From positions 77,395,093 to 77,459,092 of the forward strand of contig OX344763.1 of assembly GCA_947034895.1 (NCBI GenBank): DNA of 64,000 nt, in the 5' to 3' direction. This stretch comes from Rhytidiadelphus loreus (taxonomy: Eukaryota > Streptophyta > Bryopsida > Hypnales > Hylocomiaceae). Below are positions 1 through 9,723 of the stretch, one piece after another. Below the pieces are notes generated by a model. That model ran no database searches. It had not been told where the DNA came from and saw only the letters and a program-made list of their open reading frames with translations. Within the stretch, counting starts at the first letter, position 1; every line of letters begins with the position of its first letter. The translations under genes and the position numbers were made by a program.

Positions 1-896
1 TTTTTGCTGTATAGAAATTTTGGGCAAGTACCTATGAGTAAGGATTTTCATATTTGAGGCTGAAATTTTAACAGAATGTGGGGACAAGGAAGATCTTTCA
101 TATGCACCAAATTTCATGACATTTGGAAATACGAGCCAAAAGTTATGGCCCAATATATTACTTTTTTTCGTAACTAGGTAGTTCGGGCAGATTAAAAAAA
201 TCACTTTTTTTAGAAACAAAAATTTGGAATTGATTTTCTAGAGTTTTATATACACATAAAGCTTTGAATCATTCCATTTTGATCAGTGAGTCAAAAGTTA
301 TGAGGATTTTTTGTTTGCGGAATTTTGTACTCTAAAATAAACTTTGAAATCCTTTATCTTACCCAATTTTCAATATTTTTGGACAAAAATAAAATCATAG
401 GATGTAGATACATTATTACAACATTTCGACCATTGGGATTGGAAATTTTCAATTTCATATTTAAATTGTAAATAATTTCATATTTTTAATCATTCTCTAC
501 TACTACCTAATTACTATTTTTTCCCTATATGTTGTACTATTCCAAATGATCTGAATTTTTTCAAGCATGTGGCCAACTTGTCTAAGAAAACAAATCCAAT
601 GAAGCACCACCATTTAGGTCATTTTTTCATATAAATGTGAGCTTGTGAAGTGCAGCTGCCCTGTTTTTCGCAAGGTAAAAAAAATAATTTTAGTTAATTT
701 GAATGCTTATATTTTGCAATCCATCTGGTGGAAATGTCTGAAATTTTTATCACATGTTTTTTATACTATATAATACAAGATCCTACAGTAAAATATGTCA
801 AAAAAAGTTTTTTTTCAAAATTTTGGTACTTGTACTAGAAATGACAGTTTTGGAGCGTTTTTGGTGAAAGTATAGTGATGGTCCTTTAAGGGTTAA
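1..896. mobile_element. End of an AT-rich element bounded by TTAA
   Basis: AT-rich sequence with no supported gene. It ends at 892 with GGTCCTTTAAGGG followed by TTAA (893-896), and the other end lies outside the window. Similar ends (a C-rich or G-rich stretch against TTAA) close the elements at 5723-6700 and 6705-7612. A shared internal passage (a gaatcatt/aaagttatg region near 270-300) recurs in reverse orientation near 7300-7340. The TTAA lies inside the coding sequence of the neighbouring transposase, just after its GTNL residues. Insertion into TTAA is typical of piggyBac-like elements, but no transposase of that family is visible, so the assignment is an inference. Confidence 0.4.
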
Positions 897-3161
897 GTTT
901 GTGCCCATAATAACAGGCCAGACATTCGGGATAGGCGGTTTGGAAACCACCCATTTTCGACTAGTGTCCTCTACACAGCGATGGATGTCATCATTGCAGA
1001 AAAAAACCCGCATTCTCTCCAATCTAGTCTTCTTATAATTGTTCATGAGACCAGTATAAGTAGGGGCAGCTGTACTGTGATTGTCTTGCACAATCCTGGC
1101 CACACACTTCTTCTTCGTCTTGACTTGCAGCGCAAAACAAGCTTTAGCAGATGTCTTTGGCAGCCTTGCAATATGCCATTGGTGTTCATCGCAGACAGTT
1201 TCCTGAACAAATTTGACGTGGTGCACCCTAGCGGAAGTTGTAGGTGTCTTGGGAGATAGATCTTCCGATTCTTCTAGCACATGATCGGGTTCGGATGGCG
1301 AATCTTCTACAGTGAGGTCAACTATCTTTGGATCAATTTGACGAGCCCTGACACGTAGGCGAGATATGCTTATCTTGTCTAGACGGTGTGAATCAAATTA
1401 TGAACCTGGTGGAAGATCTGCTTTCCGTTTGGTGGAAACAAATACTTCTTCACCCTCAAGGTGAGGTTGGTGTGTGCAAAAGTCGTCAGCACCTGGCATG
1501 GCGGCGAGGGCGGCGTGAAGGACCTTAGCATTTCTAGAGCGTTGAGCAGTGCAATGTGCAATACGTAGTCGGAGTTCTTCCTCGCCAGGACCTGTCCCTG
1601 CTTTCTCACCTTTGAGGAATTGGTAGTAGGCTACAACCTGCATAAACGCTCGGACCATGTCATCCACAGCGTCAACATACAGGTCATTCCCCTTTTTGCT
1701 AGATTGTTGCAGCCACTTGTTGTGAACAGACTCCGCCAAATTACAAGATGGCATCTCAGCCAATTCAACTTCCAAAAGATCCTACGAGGTAGCATTTAAA
1801 GTTAGATGTTTGAATGAATAGCCAAAGAAAAAATATTAAAGTAGGTCTCAAATAGCTATCTCAACAGGCATCCATGGAGGAGAAACCACCAATGTCGGCT
1901 CTCTCCCATCATTGGCTTCAGGTAGGGTTAGGGTGTTAAAGAGAGGTGCCGCTGATATTGGCTGGGCATCAAAAGCAAGGCCAATATTGGCACTGTACTA
2001 CTGGGCAAGCGAAATCAAGAATTTTGAACAAACAATAAGCGCTGTCAATATTGGTTGTGGTTTAGAAAATAGAACTTCTAATTGTTGTAATGTGATTATA
2101 AAACTTACCAACTCCATGAACCCGCCCCATTGACGGTATCTAAAGTGCCAAAAAGCTAGCCATAGGTCCAATCTCGGTAGCACCTCTTCAGTGGCTGCTC
2201 CAGAAGATAACCACCACGCCCGAATTGCTAAGTGTTTGCTTTGCACTTCTTCTAAGGAGGTGGAATTCTTATATTGTTTGCAGAGTCGCCGATGTTGCTC
2301 CTGAAGGTCGACCCTGATATCTGCCTTGGTGTGTTTCTCTAAGGATTGTGACCAGTGAAATAGGCAAGTTCGCTCCCGATTTACCATAGGCAGAGATGAA
2401 TCGCCACTCCTATAGACAATACGCACTGCATTCCAATTTGCTTGGGCGCTGTCGGCCATAAATCCTTTAAAATTTGGATTGGAAATATCATGCCTGTTGG
2501 AAATCGCATTCAAATTTTTCCAAAACACCTATTGTGCTGCTACATCCTCGGATTGCATATCGCAAACAACGATAGTCATGACACGGCAGTAAGTAGAATT
2601 GTACACGTGGCAAGCCATAGTGGTCCAAGACTTGACGCGTTTGACATGGTCAAACATCATCCAAGCATCCTCCAAGTCTCCACTTGGTTGCATGCGTTTA
2701 ACCAAGTCTACTCCGCTCCTGGGTTCCAACTCTGCCATCTTGAAAATGAAGACTTTGTCAGACTCAACACCTTGTTCGGGGAAACAGTTTTCTTGGACGA
2801 AGGCCCATGTATTGGAGCCCCACAGCCTAGTGATGCTGTCCATTACCCCAAAACGTTGCAAATATTGAAATGTGGTAACCTCATTACGAATACTGGGTGA
2901 TGACATTTGCTTGAACTTGTCCAAAACGGGGACAAGTTCGTCCACTGCCAACATCTTATAGAGAGTATCTTTTGCGTATAAAAGGAATTCGCCAAGGTAC
3001 TCCTTACTCGCCTCAAGGACAATGGCAGAATTAGTCGCCGACGGAGTCCGTTCTACCTGCTCGCCAATAAGAGATCGGAGTTTTGTGGAGGAGTCTCTAT
3101 AATTTCCCTTCTTCATTGGATGGCTATGGATTCCGAGATGCACGCAAGCTCGAGTCATCAA
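897..3161 (-). pseudogene. DDE-type (MULE-like) transposase, broken
   Basis: Reading right to left, exon one runs 3161-2109 and a GT-AG intron (2108-1782) joins it in frame to an exon from 1781 down to the TTAA element at 896. The translation contains a typical plant transposase core: WTTMACHVYNSTY, VVCDMQSE, FKGFMADSAQANW and ERTCLFHW. After the intron come a helical region (NLAESVHNKW) and a C-terminal segment with FFCNDDIHRC and PPIPNVWPV. Two in-frame stops break it: TAG at 2529-2531 and TAA at 1398-1400. Both could be CAG or CAA codons changed by a single C-to-T. The C terminus is cut by the AT-rich element. The N terminus upstream of 3161 was not found. The role would be DNA transposition in the nucleus. 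The family is inferred from motif resemblance, and the exact superfamily is uncertain. Confidence 0.6.
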
Positions 3162-3904
3162 ATTGGAGCCATATAAGTAGTAGATCCTAGCAGGACAACT
3201 TCTAATGCATGTCGGTGGAACTTAACAGATTGAGCATGCAACTGTAGAATGCAATGGAGGACCAGAGTGTGGAACAAAGAGGGACGAGGCGGTACTATTC
3301 CACTCAGTCTCATTCAATGGTGACAGTCGATGCCGTCGGTCTAAATATTCGCATGAATTGTTTGTACACCGGAGGTGCCCCAAACAAGCCGAAGTTTGGA
3401 AAGTAAGGTGAGAGTCAGACTAGATGTGCGTCGTCACTGTTCGGGTCCATGCATGTCCGTCATCTTTTTTATCCATTCCATGCAACCGCCCAGCCTTGTT
3501 TGATGATTGGTACTTTCCCATAGGTGGAAGTTAAAATATGACATCCCCATCATGTTTATCTTGTCATGTTCACATTCAAAAAAAATTGCACGTGTATGAG
3601 CTGCATTAGATAGCTTGGGGTGTTGGGGTTTTGTTGAAACGCTTGGTCGACCATTTGACTCAAAGAATTCGGCATGTGTAGGAGGCGACCCTTCGGACCA
3701 GAGCAGACACAAGGAAGGATTTGCGGAAACACCAACAGCAATGGCAGGTACATTGTGACAGACCTTTTAGAGTAGTCAATGACTAATTGTGTTTTGCGTA
3801 GCGAAAATTAGGTGTTTTGTTAAGATTAATTTCGGACAAGAACAGGATTTAGGGTGGTTTCCGGTCTCCCAAAAGCAACGCTGACGTCGGCGTTGCTTTT
3901 GGGA
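3162..3904. other. No supported gene
   Basis: Short open frames exist on the minus strand (for example 3434-3712), but none shows a recognisable motif or convincing splice structure. Missing 5' exons of the transposase at 897-3161 could lie here; I could not demonstrate them. Confidence 0.4.
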
Positions 3905-4041
3905 GCCGGCAGTTGCTGGAGAGAGCGCCCCCCAAAAGATGAAGCCGACATCGGCCATGGTTTTGGAGGGCTGCTGGGGGAACAACGAATGGGCCCAAAA
4001 AAACAACGCCGATGTCGGCTTGGCTTTCGGAGCGCCACTGG
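3905..4041 (+). repeat. Direct repeat copy 1 with GCCGACATCGGC palindromes
   Basis: About 135 bp starting at gccggcagttgctgg, repeated in direct orientation at 4624-4759 with few changes. The unit contains the 12-bp palindrome GCCGACATCGGC near 3943 and a variant, GCCGATGTCGGC, near 4011. Further variants occur just outside it near 3880 and 4072. This could be a subterminal or terminal repeat of a DNA transposon, but no element ends were identified. Confidence 0.6.
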
Positions 4042-4623
4042 CCATTCAGACAGCAACCCCACAAAGGCGTCGCCGACGTCAGACGTCATGCTAATAAAAT
4101 GCGATCCCAAAGCCATAATGTCGTTCCGGAGATGGGGTCGCACCGCAGCCAAAGGCTTCATCCTGTAGAGTGGAATGTTTAATTTGGACTTGTTCCTTGG
4201 CTTAAAACGTAGCTGGTCGAGCACCACATTTGTATTCACGGACTCTTTTGCAATTTAAGCATCCATCTCCTTTCTCAATTCTTCCGCAGACATCTCTGTT
4301 GTACTATCATAATCCAAATCCATGGGCCGGCCAACATTGCTATCATGCTCTCCTTCAACACCTTTGTCAAGTTCACCAACAACAAAAGAACTCCGGTCAA
4401 TGTCAAGTTCACCAACATCAAAAAAACTCCGGTCAATGTCAGCAAATGGAGGACAACATCAAAAACGGCACCAAAATGGGAAATTTAGAAACCTAATCCG
4501 GCAATTTACGGCTATGAAGACTCCTGCTCCTCCGCTTCTACGTCACTTTGACGGACAATATCTTCCATTGCATCACCTAAACCAGATGCTCAAAGTTAGG
4601 GCAAAAATAATTTGTAGTAAAAT
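4042..4623. other. Spacer between direct repeats
   Basis: No supported gene. It contains a short tandem duplication around 4365-4440, where a phrase resembling gtcaagttcaccaacatcaa recurs twice. Open frames here also cover the repeat and look incidental. Confidence 0.4.
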
Positions 4624-4759
4624 GCCGGTAGTTGCTGGAGAGAGCGCCCCCCAAAAGATGAAGCCGACATCGGCCATGGTTTTGGAGGGCTGTTGGGGGA
4701 ACAACAAGCGGGCCCAAGAAAACGCCGCTGATGTCGACTGGGCTTTCGGAGTGCCGCTG
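4624..4759 (+). repeat. Direct repeat copy 2 with GCCGACATCGGC palindrome
   Basis: Second copy of the unit at 3905-4041, nearly identical over its first 90 bases and diverging toward the end. It runs directly into the left arm of the 182-bp palindrome at 4757. Confidence 0.6.
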
Positions 4760-4938
4760 CATTGACTGACTGCAAACTTTGGAGGCCAATAAGTTTTAGA
4801 GAAATTGTCCAAATTGGGAATGTGAGATGTTTTTCGGCATCTACAGTTTCTGTAAATGCCAAAAACATCTCACATTCCCAATTTGGACAATTTCTCTAAA
4901 ACTTATTGGCCTCCAAAATTTGCAGCCAATCAATGCAG
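4757..4938. repeat. Near-perfect 182-bp palindrome (foldback)
   Basis: Left arm 4757-4840 and right arm 4856-4938 are reverse complements with only a handful of mismatches; about 55 central bases of each arm pair almost perfectly. The loop region ctacag-ttt-ctgtaa extends the stem to about 3 nt. The arms begin ctgcatt and end aatgcag. It may be a fresh inverted duplication, a foldback element or a small-RNA precursor; nothing in the sequence decides between these. Confidence 0.85.
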
Positions 4939-5099
4939 ATTCGTCCGATTTGTCCGTGAACAGTAAGATTCTGTCCGATATGAAAACCCTGATTCAGGTA
5001 ATACTTTGCAAGCATGTAAGGCAATTGGCCGCTACATTCGATAATTTCACTTTTGTCGAAATGGGGCTTTTAACTTACTCAATTTCTTGTTGAATTTAG

Positions 5100-5598
5100 G
5101 TAATTCTGTGCAAGCATGCAAGGCAATTGGCCGCCACATTGTTGCCCTCGAGGAAGACACCGAAGTCTTTGATGTGAAGTTGAAGCCATATTTGACTTTG
5201 CCTCCTCGGCCGATTTTGGCTACATCTGCGTCTGTGTTGTCTACAATTGATATTGACCCTCCAATTCGCTTTGTGAAGAAGAAGAACTGATTGAGTAACT
5301 GAGTTAACTTTGGATTTCTTTCATTTTGCCAATTGAACTCTGCTTGTCAATACTTACATAATCATACTAATTGTATTTCTGATTTTTCAGACTGAGGGCA
5401 ATGATTGTCTCACTGATGAAAGACTACGTGATGGTTCCATGGGATGCTGAAGTTGCAGATCTTCAAGCGGCTGCGTCCTCCCTAAGTTCGGCATCACCAT
5501 GGCGGCAAATTGATCCTCAAGTTCGTAGATTCATTGACGACGAGGCTGTTGTTGAGATGCATTATCTCTCATCATCGTCTAACAGTTCTAGTGATTGA
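5100..5598 (+). pseudogene. Fragment with DNA methyltransferase-like motif I
   Basis: An exon beginning after a splice acceptor (tttag, ending 5099) reads GNSVQACKAIGRHIVALEED, then about 40 residues, and ends KKKN at 5290. The pattern G-[NS]-x3-AC-x3-GR-x3-A-x-E resembles motif I and the following acidic strand of amino-group DNA methyltransferases (the GSGTT...AA...GR...E signature). A second possible exon after an acceptor near 5390 runs to a stop at 5596-5598, ending in a Ser-rich tail. No catalytic DPPY/NPPY motif is present, so at best this is a C-terminal piece. A diverged duplicate of the exon start (gcaagcatgtaaggcaattgg) lies just upstream near 5009-5030. Gene X at 27111-27173 has a comparable motif, suggesting a shared family. 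The function is inferred only. Confidence 0.35.
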
Positions 5599-5718
5599 AG
5601 GATATGAATTTTGAGATTTCTTATATGTTTGTGAATTTTGGATAATTACATCAGTGAATCTAATGATAATTTTCAATGGTTTTCTTCTTCCTTCCACTCT
5701 TTCATTCTATTCTTTGTA
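5599..5718. other. Short AT-rich spacer
   Basis: Probable 3' flank of the methyltransferase-like fragment. No motif was seen. Confidence 0.4.
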
Positions 5719-5722
5719 TTAA

Positions 5723-6700
5723 CCCCTTCACCCCTCAACGCCCAAGGGGCCTAAAAATGGCCTCTTCGAGTTTCAAGTCCAATTCAAAGTGCTATAACTT
5801 TTGCATCCAATGTCCAAATTCAATGAAAATTGTTGGAAAATTTGCGCTCTCTTTTCTAGTTTGTGTGGTAAAATTTTCAGATCAATACAAGATGTACTGA
5901 TTTTTTGTAAGCCAATTGAAATTCAGACGTTCAAGTTGAGTTCACCAAACTGCTAATGATGGCTGCAACTTTGGGGACTTGTATCTCATTCATCCAATGT
6001 TTGTTTTCAAAAAAAATTGTTGGATTATGTTCCCTTTTAAATCTAGTTATTGTGGAAAAAATTTCATGTCAATCCAAGTTGTTTTGAAGGTTTGGGAGCA
6101 ATTCAAAGTTCAAAATCCCGACATTTTTGGACTACAGCAAACTTCCGCAGCTTGTTTCTTCTTCATAGTGTCCATTTGCAATAAAAGTTTTTGGAAAAGT
6201 TGCGCATACTAGTCTAGTTTGTGTAGCTAAAATTTCATTTTAATCCATAAAGTTATGAGTGATTGAGAAGCATTTTAGTAGAAGGAGGTTCAGCTTTAGA
6301 TGTGTTTTCCTGCAACTTTTCTTGTTATTTTTTGACATTTGAAAGCCATTTTGCAGACACAATGAGTCAATTCAATGATGCTTTTTTTTCACCAATGTGT
6401 TTGAATGTTGATTTTGAATCACTTTGTAGTTTAAATTTTTTTCATTTGAGGAGGTCTAGAAATCATATTTCACCTCCAAATGTGTTTCTAGGAAAATTTC
6501 AGCATCTTTTTTTTACACTAAAACATAATAATCTTGCAATCTACACAGTCAAATGACTTCAAATTTGATTTACGCCATCTACAACATGTACACTACAAGA
6601 TTGTACGGTTGAGATTTTTATACCTTACTAACATTTTGAACTGTATCACTTCAAAAGCAATGATGTTTTTAAACCCAAAAAGGCCTTGGGCCTTGAGGGG
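5723..6700. mobile_element. AT-rich non-autonomous element A, flanked by TTAA
   Basis: 978 bp between TTAA at 5719-5722 and TTAA at 6701-6704. The ends are inverted repeats: the left end contains CCCCTCAACGCCCAAGGGG, and the right end reads GGCCTTGGGCCTTGAGGGG. The interior is AT-rich without a convincing gene. TTAA flanks with C-rich ends fit a piggyBac-like miniature element; this is an inference from ends only. Confidence 0.5.
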
Positions 6701-6704
6701 TTAA

Positions 6705-7612
6705 GCCTCGAGGCCTTTTCTCCATGAAAACACACTCAAAACTGCCACTTCTATTGCAAAGAGCAAAAAACTATAAAATTTTTTTTTTTTTTTGCATATA
6801 TAACCATAGGATCTTATACTAGACTAGTATGAGAATGTACACAAGAAATTTCAGATACTTTGATCAAATAGATTGCAAGATATTTGCATTGAAAGTGAAG
6901 AAAACAAGTTTTTTCGCACCTTGCTTGACTAGATTTTTGAGCTTTGAACCTATTTAACTTAAATTTTTTGTATTGTTGATTTTGATTTTCTAAGTTTATA
7001 TGTTGAATACTTCAGTTGGGAATCTAGGAAAAACAATTCAAGAAAAAAACACTAAATTTTTACTCATTAAAAAATTATTAAGTAGAAGTAGGTTCAAGAT
7101 TGAAGGAATAACTAAATCGATAATAGCTCTAAGACAAAATTGAAATACCATAATTCCAACAGTGAGATTGTTCTAGAAAGCAAATTCAACCTTGTCTAAC
7201 TATTTTTTTCTGAAAATTTTAAAATTTGCATTCAAAAATGAATCCTAAAAGTTATTTTTTCAAGAAGATGCTTAGATCGCCCGAAAAACTAAGATTGTCC
7301 ATAACTTTTTCATTATTAGTCCAAATAGAATGAATCAAAGCTTCAAATGTAGACAAAAAAATATAGATTTGAAAAAAATATTTAAGAAATTTATTTTGAC
7401 TTTTTGTGACTTTTTTATGCTGCTTGCCAAACTCTATTTTTGGCATAACTTTTTCTCCCGGTCACCAATTGAAATAAAAATTATATATCCACAAATCTCT
7501 TGCAGAACCGCACAACCTCAAAAAATTCCAAAAAAATTCTCTACAAATTGAGGGCACAGGAACCTACCCAGACCCAAATTGTCCCCTAATAGGACAAACC
7601 GGCCTTTAGGGG
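6705..7612. mobile_element. AT-rich non-autonomous element B, flanked by TTAA
   Basis: 908 bp between the TTAA shared with element A (6701-6704) and TTAA at 7613-7616. The right end is GGCCTTTAGGGG. The left end, GCCTCGAGGCC, is a weaker match as an inverted repeat. The interior has a poly-T run near 6780 and a passage related to the element at 1-896. It could instead be part of a larger composite with element A. Confidence 0.4.
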
Positions 7613-7616
7613 TTAA

Positions 7617-8300
7617 CCTTGGCTTTGTTTATTCTGATCTCATTATTTTACGTGGGTCCTTTAGTCCTTGGTCACTATCATCACATTCGTGCATATTCCC
7701 TCATGCACCCATATTCCCCACATGGATATGAAGATGGGGATTCCCAAAATGTTAATAATTCAAATTTCACAGAAGATAATCTTTACAAGTTGCAAGACTT
7801 AAACATATTTAAAAAATTGGAAGTTGAAATACCATATAATTAGAAGCAACTCAACTAAGTCCGCATTCATGAACACATACACCCTACCCTGAAATTATAT
7901 TTCACAGCAGCACTTTACTACTTGGACAGTTGAGGGACATAATATTTTCACTTTTACAAGAATGATGATAAAATGACCTATACTCATATTGTGATCTTAT
8001 CCATACGTAAAAATTTCTGCTTTAATAAGCCTTTACGACCCACGGCCATAGGGTACATAATAATCTACCCAAATTGATGACTACTCTATTTATAATTTAA
8101 ACACCTCCTACTACATCACTAGGTTATTATAGTTTCCATTATCACAGCAATTTCCATGGTTTTAGGGCCCTAACACTACACTATTATTCTTATTTTCACA
8201 TTTATTTTTACTTTTATCTTTTGTCTCTATTTAACTTTAACTTTTAGCAAAAAAAAGCACAACTTTTTGTGCTCTACGCTCACGACCCTACGCTCACTGC
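7617..8300. other. No supported gene
   Basis: AT-rich stretch with only short open frames and no recognisable motifs. Confidence 0.4.
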
Positions 8301-9392
8301 TCACCACTCTGCGCACGCAAAATAGCAATCCCCCTCTGAGAACCTTGAAGATCGAATCTTGCTCAAGTTTGAAATTGAGACCTCATTCAATCCAAAAGCA
8401 ATATTAGTTTCATTGATTGCTTTCATCTGACCCTTCCATTGGAATGTAGCTAGTAGAATCCTAGACACGACTTTTTCTCCTAACTTCAAAGTGTGTGTAT
8501 GATGTGGCATGTGATCCGCTTCCTTGTCAAGGATGCACTTCAAAGTAGCAGTAGCTTGTTGAGTGTGTTTCCTGGGCTTCACTAATCCCGTATTGCCATG
8601 TGCTGTTGCCTCCCGACCATCCTTAATGTATGTTTGGTAGTGATAGAACATGGCCTCGGGGACTCCAGAAATATGCATCCATGCTTGCATGCACACTAGT
8701 ATCTCTTCAACCATCACCATCCTTCTGCCACGTGAGTCTCGATGAACTTGTCTATGTACTTTAGTCTTCATGAAGGCTCTATGCTAGAACGTTGAATTCC
8801 GATACATTCGTTCTCGGAAGGCTCAGATCTTGTCCCTTGGAAACGGTTGAACACAATTTTGGCTGCAGCAGACTTTACTAAATACCAAGTTGATAGAGTC
8901 TTGAGTGAGTAAGTCATTTGATTTGATGGCAGTCCTGCGAGGGGGATTTCTCATTGTATTTGTATATGGTCCAGCAGATGTTGAAGATGGCGGGTTCAAG
9001 AGAGTTGCTTGCAATCAATTGAAATTATCTCCAACCTCATGGTCATGCAAGCTGGCCCCACGACAATGGACATGAATTGTAGGCCAAGCAACTAAAGAGT
9101 ACACCCGCTCTTGGGAGATATTCAATTCTAAATGTGACTTGGAAACAAAGATTGCTACATGAGTGTCTCCAAGAGGTCCGTTGCTACCAAGCACAAGGTC
9201 GGAATCCACACTATGGCAAGTACCTTCCCCAACGAACACGCCCTCATTGTTGTATAGAGTGACACACTTCGTATTCCATTGTCGACGCGGAAGCCCCTCA
9301 TACACTGGAACTCCGACATTCATTTCCTTTGGAATTTGTAATTCGTTGTCAGAGAAGTCCATATTGTCGTCTGATAACGAGTTGGAATCCAT
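8301..9392 (-). pseudogene. Unrecognised element-associated protein, broken
   Basis: Two adjacent reading frames, 9392-8823 and 8771-8301, appear to be parts of one gene. The first has an in-frame TGA at 9015-9017. Its start is Asp/Ser-rich, followed by a globular part (CVTLYNNEGVFVGEGTCHS, LVLGSNGPLGDTHVAIF) and a Cys-containing segment, CCSQNC. The second reads HGNTGLVKPRKHT, ADHMPHHTHTL, GEKVV and FGLNEVSISNLSKIR. This resembles my recollection of DNA-binding N-terminal parts of repetitive genes in non-seed plants, but I cannot name a family. Between the frames a stop and a frame change occur. It may or may not belong to the same element as the transposase at 897-3161, which lies on the same strand. 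Confidence 0.4.
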
Positions 9393-9718
9393 GATAACTA
9401 CAAGTCAAAGAAGATATATCTCAGTTAGTGAAGAGGCAAACGTGGAGTTAAACAACATGCTTAAAAAATAGCAAAGAGGTGAATTGAGAAATGCAAGAGC
9501 TAATGTACATAATGAAATCGAGAAGAGGTTCTTCTTTTGCAATTCAGGTCGGTAAGAGCTAAATTGTGAGGGTGGTGCAGGTCAATTAGTACTAAAATAG
9601 ACGTAAAAGCAATTCTCTGGATTCCAATTGCAACTGAGGTCCATGTGCGGATTATTTGAGGACATTTCTGGACCCCTATATATTTGGTTGGTTTGTCTTG
9701 TTTTTTTGAATAAGTTAT
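9393..9718. other. Spacer with one hairpin motif
   Basis: No gene seen. Positions 9539-9567 hold a degenerate copy of the dispersed hairpin (GCAATTCAGGT, then a loop, then AGCTAAATTGT). Confidence 0.4.
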
Positions 9719-9723
9719 ATAGC

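Noticed and set aside
8301..9392. Joining this gene with the transposase at 897-3161 as one element
   Set aside because: Same strand and plausible order, but there is no overlapping sequence or shared end to prove it, and related N-terminal regions may belong to a different family.
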